A program made the translations under genes and the position numbers. A stretch of DNA of 64,000 nt from NCBI RefSeq assembly GCF_003951315.1, contig NZ_QLJH01000005.1, positions 124,001 through 188,000 of the forward strand, in the 5' to 3' direction. The DNA is from Sphingomonas sp. S-NIH.Pt15_0812 (GTDB lineage: Bacteria > Pseudomonadota > Alphaproteobacteria > Sphingomonadales > Sphingomonadaceae). Shown piece by piece: positions 1-10,195 of this stretch (its first letter is position 1; each line of letters begins with the position of its first letter). The notes under the pieces are model-generated. The model searched no databases. It saw nothing but the letters and a program-made list of their open reading frames with translations, and was not told where the DNA came from.

Positions 1-629
1 CCGACGCGGCGGTCGACGCGCCGTTCCTCCAGCGCGCGCTCAGCGCCGCCAACGCCCCCAGCTTCTCGTGCATCACAGTCGATGGTGACACCTCGACCAG
101 CGACACGGTGCTGGCCTTCGCAACCGGCTCGGCGGGCAACCGGCCGCTGGTCGATGACGACAGCCTGGGGGCCGATGCCTTCCGCGCGGCGCTGGCCGAT
201 CTGTGCCGGCAATTGGCGCTGCTGGTGGTGCGCGACGGCGAGGGCGCGACCAAGCTGATCGAGATCCAGGTCGATGGCGCGGACAGCGACCGCTCGGCGC
301 ATCGCATCGCGATGAGCATCGCCAACTCGCCGCTGGTGAAGACGGCGATCGCGGGCGAGGACGCCAATTGGGGCCGTGTCGTCATGGCGGTCGGCAAGGC
401 GGGCGAGCCGGCCGAGCGCGACCGGCTGGCGATCCGCTTCGGCGCGACGCAGGTGGCGCGCGACGGTCTCGCGGTCGAGGGCTATGACGAAGCACCGGTC
501 GCCGCGCACCTCAAGGGCGATCATGTCGAGATCGGCGTCGAGCTCGGCCTGGGTGATGGCCGCGCCACGGTGTGGACCTGCGACCTGACGCATGGCTATA
601 TCTCCATCAACGCCGATTATCGGAGCTGA
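1..629 (+). CDS. argJ: ArgJ, glutamate N-acetyltransferase / N-acetylglutamate synthase (3' part)
   Basis: Bifunctional ornithine acetyltransferase of arginine biosynthesis: it moves the acetyl group from N-acetylornithine to glutamate and can also acetylate glutamate from acetyl-CoA. The reading frame is open from base 3, so the 5' part lies outside the window. The visible part begins inside the ArgJ core: ITVDGDTSTSDTVLAFATG is a family signature, followed by KTAIAGEDANWGRV and, at the C-terminus, CDLTHGYISINADYRS, where the family normally ends. The self-cleavage Thr that separates the alpha and beta chains is upstream of the window, so all of this is beta chain. A GST gene starts 6 bp after the stop. 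Identification is firm. Confidence 0.95.
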   Translation, partial: DAAVDAPFLQRALSAANAPSFSCITVDGDTSTSDTVLAFATGSAGNRPLVDDDSLGADAFRAALADLCRQLALLVVRDGEGATKLIEIQVDGADSDRSAHRIAMSIANSPLVKTAIAGEDANWGRVVMAVGKAGEPAERDRLAIRFGATQVARDGLAVEGYDEAPVAAHLKGDHVEIGVELGLGDGRATVWTCDLTHGYISINADYRS

Positions 630-634
630 GGGCG

Positions 635-1249
635 GTGCTGACGCTCTGGGGCCGGCTGAACTCGCATAATGTGAAGAAGGTCGCCTGGTTCGCCGAGGAA
701 CTCGGCCTGCCCTATCAACGCCACGATGTCGGCGGCGCGTTCGGCATGGATGCGGCGTACCGGGCGCTCAACCCCAATGCGCTGATCCCGACGATCACCG
801 ACGCCGACGGCTTCACCCTGTGGGAGTCGAACGCGATCCTGCGCTATCTGGCGGCGAAACACGGCGGCGAGCGTTTCTGGCCGTCCGATCCGGCGGCACG
901 GGCGCTGGCCGATCGCTGGATGGACTGGCAGTTCGGCTTCGCCGAGGCGCAACGCGATGCCTTCGTCAACCTGGTCCGCAAGCCGGAGGGCGAACGGGAC
1001 ATGACGGCTGTCGCCGCCGGGGCGGTCAAGGCGGGGGCGATGATGGCGACCCTGGACGAACAGCTGTCGCATACGCCCTGGCTGTCGGGTGATGCCTTCG
1101 GATTGGGTGACGTGCCGATGGGCGTCTATGCGCATAGCTGGTTCGCGCTGGCGATCGAGCGGCCGGACCGTCCCCATGTCGCGCGCTGGTACGCGGCCTT
1201 GCGCGAGCGGCCGGGCTATGCCGCCAACGTCATGATACCGCTGACCTGA
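635..1249 (+). CDS. Glutathione S-transferase family protein
   Basis: Cytosolic GST-type protein of 204 residues, the usual length. The N-terminal thioredoxin-like domain starts MLTLWGRLNSHNVKK and carries the glutathione-contact motif NPNALIPTI and the following W-E-S-N-AILRYL. The all-helical C-terminal domain covers about residues 85-204. I chose the GTG at 635: an upstream in-frame extension would run into argJ and has no GST similarity. The gene follows argJ by 6 bp and may be co-transcribed with it. Substrate is unknown; such proteins conjugate glutathione to electrophiles or act as dehalogenases or isomerases. A hairpin lies just past the stop. Confidence 0.85.
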   Translation: MLTLWGRLNSHNVKKVAWFAEELGLPYQRHDVGGAFGMDAAYRALNPNALIPTITDADGFTLWESNAILRYLAAKHGGERFWPSDPAARALADRWMDWQFGFAEAQRDAFVNLVRKPEGERDMTAVAAGAVKAGAMMATLDEQLSHTPWLSGDAFGLGDVPMGVYAHSWFALAIERPDRPHVARWYAALRERPGYAANVMIPLT

Positions 1250-1255
1250 TCCGGA

Positions 1256-1281
1256 GCGGCCATCCCGGTCGGGATGGCCGC
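1256..1281. terminator. Hairpin between convergent GST and trxA
   Basis: Perfect 11-bp inverted repeat (GCGGCCATCCC / GGGATGGCCGC) with a 4-base GGTC loop, placed between the stops of two convergent genes. There is no clear T-run on either strand, so termination efficiency is uncertain. Confidence 0.6.
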
Positions 1282-1292
1282 CGCCGCAATCC

Positions 1293-1613
1293 TCAGATCG
1301 ACTGTTCGATCCAGCTCTTGATCCGGCCCTTGGGTTCCGCGCCGACCTTGGTCGCGGCCGGAACGCCGCCCTTGAACAGGATCATCGTCGGGATGCCGCG
1401 CACGCCATATTTACCGGGGGCGTCGGGATTGTCGTCAATGTTCAGCTTGGCGATCGTCACCCGCTCGCCCAGCTCGTCGGAAATCTCCTCCAGCGCCGGG
1501 CCGATCATCTTGCAGGGGCCGCACCACTCCGCCCAGAAGTCGACCAGCACGGGCGTGTCGGCGTTGAGCACGTCGTCGGTGAAGCTGGCGTCGGTGATCG
1601 TCTTGGTGGGCAT
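1293..1613 (-). CDS. trxA: Thioredoxin
   Basis: Cytoplasmic thioredoxin of 106 residues, the normal length. The redox motif WCGPCK has its cysteines at residues 31 and 34, the cis-Pro segment GIPT and the C-terminal fold [14 protein letters not shown] are present. The start at 1613 gives [10 protein letters not shown] and is preceded by AGGAG at good spacing; a longer in-frame extension has no thioredoxin similarity. It lies 47 bp downstream of addA on the same strand and could be the last gene of the divL-to-addA run. It keeps protein disulfides reduced and supplies electrons to enzymes such as ribonucleotide reductase. Confidence 0.95.
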   Translation of the reverse strand: MPTKTITDASFTDDVLNADTPVLVDFWAEWCGPCKMIGPALEEISDELGERVTIAKLNIDDNPDAPGKYGVRGIPTMILFKGGVPAATKVGAEPKGRIKSWIEQSI

Positions 1614-1660
1614 GATGCTACTCCTTGTGCGTATCGATCTGGGGAAAATCGTGGATCGTC

Positions 1661-4600
1661 TCAACCCCCGACGACAGAGCTTTGCTCCGTCGCGGGAAAG
1701 CCGGGCTTGTGACCGGCGAGTTGCTCCGGCGTCAGGGTAACCAGCACCGGCCCCGCCGTGTAGAGCAGCGACGCCTCCACCGGCCGGCCGGGAAACACCA
1801 CCGACAGCGCCGCGACATAGCCGGCCATCTGGCGGATATGATAATCGGGCGGCGCGTCGGGTACGCGACGGCCGGTCTTGAAGTCGACGACCCGGATCGT
1901 GTCACCGATCAGCAGCCGGTCGACCTTGCCCGACACGACGAACCCGCCGCCAATGGTCGCGGCGATCGGCGCTTCCGCCAGACTGTCCGGCCCGAACAGC
2001 GCGGCGAAGCGCGGATCCTCGATCACCGACAGCGCCGCCTCGGTGAGTTGCCGTCGCTCCGTCGCGTCCGCCACTGCCCCGGCGGTCGCCAGCCAGCGCT
2101 CGGCCGCGCCAGCCCGTCGAGCGGGGACCACCATCGGCAGCCGCTCGAACAAGGCGTGGAGCAGCCGGCCCCGCTCCGCCGCCGCGCGCATCGCCGCGGT
2201 CGGCGGCGGATCGGCGACCAGATCCTCGCCCATCGCCGAGGGTGCGAGGGGCCGGGAGGGCCGCGATTCCTTCGGGGCCGGCGTCCGGCTCCAACCGGGC
2301 AGCGGCGCGGTCGGCTCGGTCACCGGCATAGCCGCCGCGCCGCCGCGCGGGGCGAGCGCCGCCCCCTCCTCATACACTCGCTCGCCCTCGCCCGCCGGTA
2401 CGCCCAGCGAGTCGAACCCGCGCGCGGCGGCGGCATACCAGCTGGCTTGCGGCGGCACGCCCTTGGCCTTGGGGCCGAGTGCGCCGGCGATCACCAGCCG
2501 TTCCTCCGCCCGTGTCGCGGCGACGTAGAAGAGCCGCCAATGCTCCTCCAGTTCGGCCGCCTCCGCCTCCGCCTTCACCATGTCCAGCGGCCCGCCCCGC
2601 TCGGTCGCGCGCGGCGGGAAGACCGGCAGCGGCGCGGCCCCCGGCTCGGGCGACCAGCGCAGCGTCGTGCGCGGGCTCTGCGTCGGATCGACCGTCGCAT
2701 CCGCCAGGATCACCAGCGGCGCCTGCAGGCCCTTGGCGCCGTGCGCGGTCATCACCCGCACCGCATCCATCGGCGCGGACGGATCGCGGACGATCTCGAC
2801 ATCGCCGCGATCGAACCAGTCGAGGAAGCGCTGGAGCGACGGCGTCGTCATATGTTCGAAAGTGAGCGCCGCCGACAGCAATTCCTCGATCGGGTCGCGC
2901 GCCTCCGCCCCCAGCCGCGCCAGCAACTTGCGCCGCCCCCCGATCGGGCCGGACAGCAGCTCCTCCAGAAACTGATAGGGCGTGGTGAAGTCGGCGCGGT
3001 TGAGGATCAGGCGCAGCGGCGCGATCCGATCCTCGGACAGGGTTTGGGTCAGATGCCGCCACAGGCTGCCATGCGTGCGCGGCGCGGCATGCATCAGCTC
3101 GTCCTGGCTCCAGCCGATCAGCGGCGAGACCAGCAGGCTGGCGAGCGACAGGTCGTCGTCGGGCTGGAGCGCGAAGCGCACCGCCGCCAGCAGGTCCTGC
3201 ACCGCCAGCGGCGCGTTGAGCCGGAGGCGATCGACGCCCGCCACCGGCACCCCCTCCGCGTACAGACGCGCGACCAGCAGCGAGGCGAGGTCGCCGCGTC
3301 GCTTGACCAGGATCATCACATCCTCGGGCCTGAGCGGCCGGCCCTTGGCGCCAAGCACCAGTCCCTCGTCCAGCCAGCGTCGCACCGCACGGGCCACATC
3401 GCCGGCCAGCTTGCGCACGGCATCGTCGACCCAGCTTTCCTCGTCCTCCTCCGATCCGCCCGCCACCACCGGCGGCCAGAGCGCGACATGGCCCGGCCCG
3501 GCCACCTCGCTGGCATGATCCTCCATCAGGCCGATCGCCCCCAGGGCTGGCTCGGGCACCACCGCGACCGCCGCATCGACGAAGCGCAATATGCCCCGGG
3601 TCGAGCGGAAACTGTGGGTCAGCGACAGCCGCTCGAACGGCAGTCCGCGCTCATGCTCGGGCCAGTCATCGTCCCCCAGCGCCTCCTGCGCGCGACCGCC
3701 GAACCGTCGCTCCGCCCAGGCGAAGTTGACCGGACTGGTCCCCTGGAAGCCGAAGATCGCCTGTTTCCAGTCGCCGACCGTGAACAGCGTGCGCGTGCGC
3801 GGCGCATAGATGCCCCGCCCGACGAAGAACTCGTCCGCCACCGCGCTGACGATCCGCCACTGGTTCAGATTGGTGTCCTGCGCCTCGTCGATCAGGACAT
3901 GTTCGGTGACCTGGTCGAGCTTGTAGCGCACCCATTCACCCACGCCGGGCTGTTCGAGCAGGCTGACGGTGACGCGGATCAGGTCGTCGAAATCGACGCC
4001 GCCGACCTGCCGCTTGGCCCGGTCATAGGCGCGGGCATAGTCGCGCCCGACGCTCAGCCCCGCGCCGAGCAGATCCGCATAGGCGGCGCGGGTCGCCAGC
4101 GACAGCAGGGCGGCGCACTGGCCATGGAAGCGGCTGGCGGTTTCGGCATAGTCCGGCTCCTGCGGGGCCTGCCCCTTGGCGAAGGAGCGCGGCTCCCCAT
4201 CGGCGCGCGCCCAGACCGCGTGGAGATCGGCGAGCGTGGCGGCGCGGTCCGCCGGATCGCGTGCGAGCCAGGCGGCGATCGCATCGGCGCGGGCCAGGCC
4301 GTTCTTGGTGCCCCAGGCGGCATTACAGGCGGCGAGCCGGCGGAGCGCGGTCTCATCGAAGCCGGCGCACTCGGCCGCCACCGCTTCACCGACATCGCCC
4401 TGCGGCAGGTCGAGCTGGCGGCGCAGATAGGGGCCGATACCGACCGGCAGGGCCTCCAGCGCGGCCAGCGACCGGGCGCAGGCGATCAGGAAGCCCTCCG
4501 CCCCGCCCTCGCCCAGGCGCAGGCTGAGCGCGCCGATCGTCTCGACCACCGCGCCCCGCCCCTCGCGCTCGGCATCGGTCAGCATCCGGGCCAGCGCCTC

Positions 4601-5089
4601 GCGCGCCAGCACCGCCTCCTCGCGGGCCTCCAGCGGGCGGAAGCCGGGCGCGAGCCCCGCCTCGACCGGGAAGGCGGCGAGCAGGCCCTGGCAGAAGCCG
4701 TGGATCGTCTGGATTCGCAGCCCGCCGCCCGGCGCGTCCAGCACCTTGGCGAAGAGCGTCCGCGCCCGCGCCCGCTGCTCGGGGTCGGCGCGCTCGCCCA
4801 GCGCATAGAGATCGTTGGCGAGATCGGTGTCCGCCATCCGCACCCAGGCGGCGAGCCGCTGGCTGATCCGATGCGCCATTTCCGCCGCGCCCGCCTTGGT
4901 GAAGGTCAGGCACAGGATCGCGGACGGGTCGACGCCCTTCAACAACAGGCGGAACACGCGGGCGGACAGCACCTGCGTCTTGCCCGTGCCGGCCGAGGCG
5001 GAGAGCCAGACATGCGCATGGGGGTCGCTGGCGGCGGCCTGTTCGCCCTTCAGCCGGGGCAGCGGACGGAGTTCAGCGGTCACGGCCAT
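1661..5089 (-). CDS. addA: AddA, helicase-nuclease subunit for double-strand break repair
   Basis: Large subunit (1142 residues) of the AddAB complex, the alphaproteobacterial counterpart of RecBCD, which resects double-strand ends and prepares 3' tails for RecA. UvrD/SF1 motifs appear in order: Walker [10 protein letters not shown] (residues 30-38), motif Ia [13 protein letters not shown], Walker [10 protein letters not shown], motif [10 protein letters not shown], motif [13 protein letters not shown] and motif [15 protein letters not shown]. The C-terminal RecB-type nuclease shows [10 protein letters not shown] and VDFKTGR with the catalytic Asp and Lys. The start overlaps the end of addB by 17 bp, so the two subunits are translationally coupled. 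Confidence 0.96.
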   Translation of the reverse strand: MAVTAELRPLPRLKGEQAAASDPHAHVWLSASAGTGKTQVLSARVFRLLLKGVDPSAILCLTFTKAGAAEMAHRISQRLAAWVRMADTDLANDLYALGERADPEQRARARTLFAKVLDAPGGGLRIQTIHGFCQGLLAAFPVEAGLAPGFRPLEAREEAVLAREALARMLTDAEREGRGAVVETIGALSLRLGEGGAEGFLIACARSLAALEALPVGIGPYLRRQLDLPQGDVGEAVAAECAGFDETALRRLAACNAAWGTKNGLARADAIAAWLARDPADRAATLADLHAVWARADGEPRSFAKGQAPQEPDYAETASRFHGQCAALLSLATRAAYADLLGAGLSVGRDYARAYDRAKRQVGGVDFDDLIRVTVSLLEQPGVGEWVRYKLDQVTEHVLIDEAQDTNLNQWRIVSAVADEFFVGRGIYAPRTRTLFTVGDWKQAIFGFQGTSPVNFAWAERRFGGRAQEALGDDDWPEHERGLPFERLSLTHSFRSTRGILRFVDAAVAVVPEPALGAIGLMEDHASEVAGPGHVALWPPVVAGGSEEDEESWVDDAVRKLAGDVARAVRRWLDEGLVLGAKGRPLRPEDVMILVKRRGDLASLLVARLYAEGVPVAGVDRLRLNAPLAVQDLLAAVRFALQPDDDLSLASLLVSPLIGWSQDELMHAAPRTHGSLWRHLTQTLSEDRIAPLRLILNRADFTTPYQFLEELLSGPIGGRRKLLARLGAEARDPIEELLSAALTFEHMTTPSLQRFLDWFDRGDVEIVRDPSAPMDAVRVMTAHGAKGLQAPLVILADATVDPTQSPRTTLRWSPEPGAAPLPVFPPRATERGGPLDMVKAEAEAAELEEHWRLFYVAATRAEERLVIAGALGPKAKGVPPQASWYAAAARGFDSLGVPAGEGERVYEEGAALAPRGGAAAMPVTEPTAPLPGWSRTPAPKESRPSRPLAPSAMGEDLVADPPPTAAMRAAAERGRLLHALFERLPMVVPARRAGAAERWLATAGAVADATERRQLTEAALSVIEDPRFAALFGPDSLAEAPIAATIGGGFVVSGKVDRLLIGDTIRVVDFKTGRRVPDAPPDYHIRQMAGYVAALSVVFPGRPVEASLLYTAGPVLVTLTPEQLAGHKPGFPATEQSSVVGG

Positions 5090-8021
5090 ACCATTCGTCG
5101 CGGCGCATCAACTGGTCATATTCCGCATAGGGGGCATATTCGGGCACCAGTTTGGCGGTGAAGGGCGCGTCGCCCGTCAGCCATTCGCCCGCGACATCGG
5201 TGAAATTGGCGGCGGCGATCGCGACGAACTCGTCGGTCACGATCCTGTCGCGCTTGCCGGCGGGATCGCAGGGGCTTTCGATAAAGCCGAACGCATCGCG
5301 CTTCTTGGCCAGCGACCAATATTCGAACGCGGTCGCGCGGCCCTCCACTCCCTCGAACCCGCCGCGCTCGGCGATCAGGCCGAGCAGGCCGAGTTGCAGG
5401 CTGAACCCGTTGCGCACCGCCGCGGCACTGGGCGGCTTGCCGGTCTTATAGTCGATGATGCCGATGCCGTCGGCCAGTCGGTCGATCCGGTCGAAGCGGC
5501 CGGACAGGCGCACGCCGGCGATATCGATCGCGCCCTTGCCCTCCGCCGCCAGCACCCGGCGACCCTGCCCTGCCATCGCCTCCACCTCGGCGGCGATCCA
5601 GTCGATCGCCTCGCGCAGGCGGGGTTGCCACAGGGCGCGGAGCAGCGGATGCACCTCCGCCTCCTCCAGCATCGTCATCGCGCGCGGCCGCAGCGCGTGC
5701 GGCGCGCAGCGATCCTCTTTCCACCAGGCCTCCAGGATCGCATGGACGGCAGTGCCGCGCCACGCGGCGGTCGGGTCGGCGTCGACCGGGTCCAGCGGCA
5801 TCAGCCGCAGCACGCGCCGCGCGTAGAAGGCATAGGGGTCGGCCTTCAATCGGTCGACCTCGGTGACGGAGATCGATTTGGGCCGCTGCGCGACCGGCGG
5901 CGAGGGGTGCGGCCGTTCGGCCGGCACCGGGATGCCGGCATCGTCCAGCGCGCGGGTCCAGCCCTCCAGCACGTGATCGCGCACGAACCGATCGCCCGCC
6001 ATCGCCTGCAAGCGGAGCCACAGGCGAGAGGCGAGCGCGGGGGCGGAGGCGTCGCGCCGGGCGCGGGTGATCAACACCTGCGGCGCGCCCAGCCCCTGCG
6101 CGAAGTCGTGCGCGGCGACGCCGATCCGCCGCTCCAGCCCCGACAGGCCGAGCGCGGTGCGGATTCGCGGGGCAAGCCACGGATCGGGTGCAGGCCGGCC
6201 GGGCCAGACGCCCTCGTTCAACCCGCCCAGCACCATCAGGTCGGCGGTCTGCAGCCGCGCCTCGATCAGGCCGTAAATGGCCAGGCGCGGATGACCTAGG
6301 CCCGGCGGGATACGGACCGGCACCTCGTCCAGCAGGGTGCGGAGCAGCGCCGGCATCTCGGTCGGTTCGACCAGGGCGGGTCCGGCCCCCGCCTCGGCCT
6401 CCAGATCGGCGATGAAGTCCGCCGCGGCGCGGCCGGCGGGGCCCGACCAGAGCGCATCGCCGCACAGGGTCTGCGCCGCCTCGCGCAGGCAGGCGATGAA
6501 GCCGGCCAGCGGTTGCGCGCCGCTGTCGAAGGTATGGCCGACCGGCTCCAGCACCGGCCTGGCCTCCGCCCAGAATTCGGCGGCGGTGCCTTCGGGGGCC
6601 AGCCCGTCGAGCCCGGCCGGCGGGCGTGGTCCGCGCAGGGCCCGGTCGAGCGCACGCACTCCGTCCAGCCAGTGCAGCCGGTTGTCGGCGCGGACCAGCG
6701 GATGCTTGAGCAGCGCCAGCAGCGCGAGCGGGGCGAAACGCTGCGCCGCCGCCTCCGCCAGCGCGAGCAGCAACGTGCCCGGCGGTTGCAGCGACAGCGG
6801 CTGCCCGGCGCTGTCCGCCACATCGATCCCCCAGCGCCGGCAATGAACCGCGACGCGGCGGGCCAGGGCACGGTCGGGCGTGACCAGGGCGGCGGTACGG
6901 CCGGTTTCCTCCAGCGCCTGGCGCAAGGTCAGGGCGATCGCCTGCGCCTCGTCGGCCGGGGTCGGCAATTCAATGGCGCGCACGCCCGACAGGCGACGGT
7001 CGGCCGCGGCGAGATTGGTCCAGCGGCCGGTGAACTCGGCCGGGGCCAGCGCATTGGCGATCGCCCGGCCGCGCGCCGGATCGGAGTCCGGCCCCGAGAC
7101 GGCCGCCGCGCCGCCGCGCCACGCCCGCACCTCGCCGCGCGCGACGCCCATCCGGTCGAGCATCTGCTTCAGGTGGAATTGCGGATGCGTCTCGATCGAG
7201 CGCGGCACATGGCCGGTGACGGGGTCGGCAGGATGCGGCCCCAGCGCCTCCCATTCCTCCTCCGCCATGTCGAGGTCGAGGCCGGCGAACACCACCTGCC
7301 CCTCCGCCATCTCCGACACGCAGCGCAGCAGCCGCGCCACGGCGGGGGCCGCATCGGTGATGCCGGCCGCGCAGACGAATCCGGGCGGCGGCGCCAACCG
7401 CCAGCGCGTCTCCAGCCGGCCGAGCAGCCGTGCGCGCCGATCCGCCGCGTCGATCCGGCCAAGCCGCGCCAGTTCGTCCGGCCAGCGATCGAGCACGATG
7501 CGGAACGTCGACAGCGCCCGGTGCCAATGTTCGGTCAGCTCCGGCCCCAAATCGAGTTCGGCGAGGCGCGTGGGCGGCACCTCCTCGACCAGCAACTGGT
7601 CGAGCGTATGGGCCAGGTCGCCGGCCAGCCGCACCGCCTCCGCCGCCGGCACCGGCTGGCCGGCGCGGGCCCGTTCCTCGCCGACCAGCCGGGCCAGGAT
7701 CATCCGCCGGGCATAGGGAGCGACGGCGGGCGGCGGGGGATCGTCCTCGTCCGCCGTGTCCAGCGCCGCGCCGACCGCCTCGCCCAGATCGGGATCGCCC
7801 AGCGGCACCAGCCGGGGCAGCAACAGGCCACCGCCGCTGGCGCGCACGAACGCCTCGGTCACCGCGCGCACGGCCCGGTTGTTGGGCAGCAGGATCATGC
7901 CGCGCGCCAGTTGCGCCACGTCGCGGCCGCGCATCAGTCCGCCGACCAGCGCATCGGCAAAGGCCCGGTGCGCGGGGATGGTGTAGAGCCGGGGCCGCGC
8001 GGCCGCGGGCGCGTCAGCCAT
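5073..8021 (-). CDS. addB: AddB, nuclease subunit for double-strand break repair
   Basis: Second subunit of AddAB, 982 residues from the start at 8021 (MADAPAAARPRLYTIPAH). It has the expected degenerate helicase scaffold and a C-terminal RecB-like nuclease: LSGRFDRIDRL followed by GIIDYKTGKPPS. I chose 8021 rather than an upstream in-frame codon because the upstream 16 residues look unlike the family and lie inside murU. The first ATG overlaps the murU stop by 8 bp. I do not see the four-Cys iron-sulfur arrangement found in Bacillus AddB. Confidence 0.93.
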   Translation of the reverse strand: MADAPAAARPRLYTIPAHRAFADALVGGLMRGRDVAQLARGMILLPNNRAVRAVTEAFVRASGGGLLLPRLVPLGDPDLGEAVGAALDTADEDDPPPPAVAPYARRMILARLVGEERARAGQPVPAAEAVRLAGDLAHTLDQLLVEEVPPTRLAELDLGPELTEHWHRALSTFRIVLDRWPDELARLGRIDAADRRARLLGRLETRWRLAPPPGFVCAAGITDAAPAVARLLRCVSEMAEGQVVFAGLDLDMAEEEWEALGPHPADPVTGHVPRSIETHPQFHLKQMLDRMGVARGEVRAWRGGAAAVSGPDSDPARGRAIANALAPAEFTGRWTNLAAADRRLSGVRAIELPTPADEAQAIALTLRQALEETGRTAALVTPDRALARRVAVHCRRWGIDVADSAGQPLSLQPPGTLLLALAEAAAQRFAPLALLALLKHPLVRADNRLHWLDGVRALDRALRGPRPPAGLDGLAPEGTAAEFWAEARPVLEPVGHTFDSGAQPLAGFIACLREAAQTLCGDALWSGPAGRAAADFIADLEAEAGAGPALVEPTEMPALLRTLLDEVPVRIPPGLGHPRLAIYGLIEARLQTADLMVLGGLNEGVWPGRPAPDPWLAPRIRTALGLSGLERRIGVAAHDFAQGLGAPQVLITRARRDASAPALASRLWLRLQAMAGDRFVRDHVLEGWTRALDDAGIPVPAERPHPSPPVAQRPKSISVTEVDRLKADPYAFYARRVLRLMPLDPVDADPTAAWRGTAVHAILEAWWKEDRCAPHALRPRAMTMLEEAEVHPLLRALWQPRLREAIDWIAAEVEAMAGQGRRVLAAEGKGAIDIAGVRLSGRFDRIDRLADGIGIIDYKTGKPPSAAAVRNGFSLQLGLLGLIAERGGFEGVEGRATAFEYWSLAKKRDAFGFIESPCDPAGKRDRIVTDEFVAIAAANFTDVAGEWLTGDAPFTAKLVPEYAPYAEYDQLMRRDEWYGRDR

Positions 8022-8772
8022 CGAGCAGGATCGCCTCGGTCCGCGGGATCGCGCGCGGGGTGCCGACATCGAACCACAGGCCCTGATGCACCTGTCCGAA
8101 GGCGCGGCCCGCCGCGATCGCCCGGTCCCAGAACAGATTGGTCGAGAACGGCCCCTCCGGCCAGTCCGCGATCAGCCGGGGATGGAAGATCTGCACGCCC
8201 GTATAGGCAAAGGGCGCGACCGTGCCCGGCCGCCGCCGCCGGGTGATCCGGCCATCGGGGGCCAGGTGGAAATCGCCCGATCCGTTGTGGTTGTGCGCGC
8301 GCGCCAGCGGCACCATCAGCAGCAGCGCGTCCATCGTCTCGCCATCCCAGCGCGAGGCGAGCAGTTTCAGCGCGTCGACCGGTCCGTCGATCCACAGATT
8401 GTCGCTGTTGATGACATAGAGCGGATCGTCGCCGAGCAGGTCGCGCGCCTGGACCAGCCCGCCCCCCGTCTCCATCAACCGCCCGCGCTCGTCGGAGATC
8501 GCGATTTCGATCCCCTTGATCCGGTGGGTGACATGCGCCTCCAGCGTGTCCGCCAGATAATGGACGTTGACCACCGCGCGCGCGACGCCGGCATCCTTCA
8601 ACCGGTCGAAGACATGATCGATCAGCGGCTTGCCCGCCACCTCGATCAGGGGCTTGGGACGGACGGCGGTCAGCGGCCGCATCCGCTTGCCCAGGCCCGC
8701 CGCCATCACCATCGCGGTCTTCGGCACCGCGCCGCCGGGATCGAGGCGCAACCGCCACTGGGGCCGGCTCAT
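8014..8772 (-). CDS. murU: MurU-type N-acetylmuramate-1-phosphate uridylyltransferase
   Basis: Nucleotidyltransferase of 252 residues. Family motif near the N-terminus: VMAAGLGKRMRPLT followed by the uridylyl-contact Lys in RPKPLIEVAGKPL; the metal-binding segment VINSDNLWI is also present. In the AmgK/MurU shunt, AmgK phosphorylates the anomeric carbon of MurNAc and MurU makes UDP-MurNAc, bypassing de novo synthesis and hence the fosfomycin target. The specific call rests on the neighbour amgK (ATGA overlap). By sequence alone it could be another sugar-1-phosphate nucleotidyltransferase. The start at 8772 is preceded by GGAGG. Confidence 0.87.
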   Translation of the reverse strand: MSRPQWRLRLDPGGAVPKTAMVMAAGLGKRMRPLTAVRPKPLIEVAGKPLIDHVFDRLKDAGVARAVVNVHYLADTLEAHVTHRIKGIEIAISDERGRLMETGGGLVQARDLLGDDPLYVINSDNLWIDGPVDALKLLASRWDGETMDALLLMVPLARAHNHNGSGDFHLAPDGRITRRRRPGTVAPFAYTGVQIFHPRLIADWPEGPFSTNLFWDRAIAAGRAFGQVHQGLWFDVGTPRAIPRTEAILLDG

Positions 8773-9758
8773 GCCCCCACCTCCGTCGCGATCGCCAGCG
8801 GGTCGCCGCGCCGGTCGGCCGGGATGTTCGCGTCGAACCAGCGCTTCACCGGCGCCAGGACCGGCTGGGCCAAGTCGCGCTCCAGATAGGCCCAGACGCG
8901 CGGGCACAAGCCGGCATAGCGCGGCTTGCCGTCGCGCTTCCACAGCCGGGCGAAGATGCCGACGATCTTGGCGTTCCGCTGCGCGCCGAGGACATGATAG
9001 GCCGCCAGGAAATCCTCGCCCGCCCCCGTCTCTTCCCGGTAGCGGTCGAGCATCGCCGCCTCCACCGCCGGGGACACGTCGCGCCGTGCGTCCTGGAGCA
9101 GCGACACCAGGTCATAGGCGGGATGGCCCGCCAGCGCGTCCTGGAAGTCGAGCAGGCCCAGCCTGCGCGCGCTACCGACCAGCATCAGGTTCTCCGCATG
9201 ATAATCGCGCAGCACGGTCACCGGCTCGGCCGCCAGCGCGTGGTCGAACACCGCCTCCCAGGCCGCGTGATAGCCCGCCACATCCAGGTCCAGCCCGACC
9301 GCCGGGCCATACCATTGCGTCAGCAGGCCGACCTCGCGGTGCAGCACGGCACGATCATAGGGTTCGAGCCCCTCGACCGGATGCCGGGCCAGATCGATCA
9401 GCAGGTCGACCGCGTCCGCATAGAGCGCCCACTCGACCGCGGGATCGGCATCCACCGTCTCCCGCAGCCGGACATCGCCGAGATCGGTGAGCAGCACCAG
9501 TCCCCGGACCGCGTCGACGGCCAGGATCGCGGGCGCCAGGAAGCCGCGCGCATCCAGCCATCGCGCCATCGCGACGAAGGGCGCGCTATCCTCATGCGGC
9601 GGCGGTGCGTCCATCAGCACCGCACTGCGCGCATCATCGGTGACGCGGAAATAGCGGCGGAACGAGGCATCGCCGGCCAGCGGCGTCACCACGGCGTCGC
9701 CCCAGCCATGGGTGGCGAGAAAGGCGGCGGCTCCCGCCGGCGGAATCATATCGGCCAT
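8769..9758 (-). CDS. amgK: AmgK-type anomeric MurNAc/GlcNAc kinase (aminoglycoside phosphotransferase fold)
   Basis: Kinase of 329 residues with an APH/choline-kinase fold. Visible motifs: PLAGDASFRRYFRV (nucleotide loop), VLRDYHAENLMLV (Brenner-type catalytic loop with Asp and Asn) and LLDFQDALAGHPAYDL (DFG-equivalent with metal-binding Asp). It phosphorylates recycled MurNAc and GlcNAc at C1 and feeds MurU, encoded next with an ATGA overlap. The start at 9758 has GGGAG upstream; 9770 is an alternative in-frame ATG. It overlaps tsaE by 13 bp. The pairing with murU makes the assignment strong. Confidence 0.88.
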   Translation of the reverse strand: MADMIPPAGAAAFLATHGWGDAVVTPLAGDASFRRYFRVTDDARSAVLMDAPPPHEDSAPFVAMARWLDARGFLAPAILAVDAVRGLVLLTDLGDVRLRETVDADPAVEWALYADAVDLLIDLARHPVEGLEPYDRAVLHREVGLLTQWYGPAVGLDLDVAGYHAAWEAVFDHALAAEPVTVLRDYHAENLMLVGSARRLGLLDFQDALAGHPAYDLVSLLQDARRDVSPAVEAAMLDRYREETGAGEDFLAAYHVLGAQRNAKIVGIFARLWKRDGKPRYAGLCPRVWAYLERDLAQPVLAPVKRWFDANIPADRRGDPLAIATEVGA

Positions 9759-10195
9759 CGCTGCTCCCATGCCTTCGGCACCTCGGCTGTCAAGCGCCGG
9801 CCGCCGGCCGGATCGATCGCGAGCGTCAGGGCCAGCGCGTCCGGCCAGGCGCGCGCACCGGCGCGTTCCGGCCATTCGACCAGCAACAGTCCGTCGCCCC
9901 GCTCATCCTCCAGCCCCAATTCCTCCACTTCTTCGGCATCATCCAGCCGATAGAGATCGACATGCAGCACCGGCAGCGTCACCTCCGGCGGCCGATAGGG
10001 CTGGACGATCGCGAAACTCGGGCTCGGTGCCTCGCCGGCGAGGCCCAGGGCCGCGAGCAGTCCGCGCGCGATGCTGGTCTTGCCCGCCCCCAGGTCCCCG
10101 CGCAGCGTGATGACGTCGCCTGCCCGCACCCATTGCGCCAATCGCGCGCCGAACGCCTCGGTCGCGGCGGCATCCGCCAGTCGCATTTCGGTCAT
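9746..10195 (-). CDS. tsaE: TsaE, tRNA threonylcarbamoyladenosine biosynthesis ATPase
   Basis: Small P-loop ATPase (149 residues) needed with TsaB/TsaD for t6A37 of ANN-decoding tRNAs. The Walker A motif GDLGAGKT (residues 33-40) is followed by the TsaE signatures SPSFAIVQPY, HVDLYRLDD and LLVEWPERA. The start overlaps the divL stop as ATGA, and its end overlaps amgK. Length and motifs are normal. Confidence 0.95.
   Translation of the reverse strand: MTEMRLADAAATEAFGARLAQWVRAGDVITLRGDLGAGKTSIARGLLAALGLAGEAPSPSFAIVQPYRPPEVTLPVLHVDLYRLDDAEEVEELGLEDERGDGLLLVEWPERAGARAWPDALALTLAIDPAGGRRLTAEVPKAWEQRWPI

Noticed and set aside
1625..5161. A 1178-residue open frame on the + strand opposite addA
   Set aside because: Arg/Gln/Pro-rich translation with no domain; explained by GC-rich third positions opposite the clear AddA gene.
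6513..8246. Long + strand frame opposite addB
   Set aside because: Low-complexity Arg-rich product, no start signal, and it runs across the addB-murU junction; shadow of real genes.
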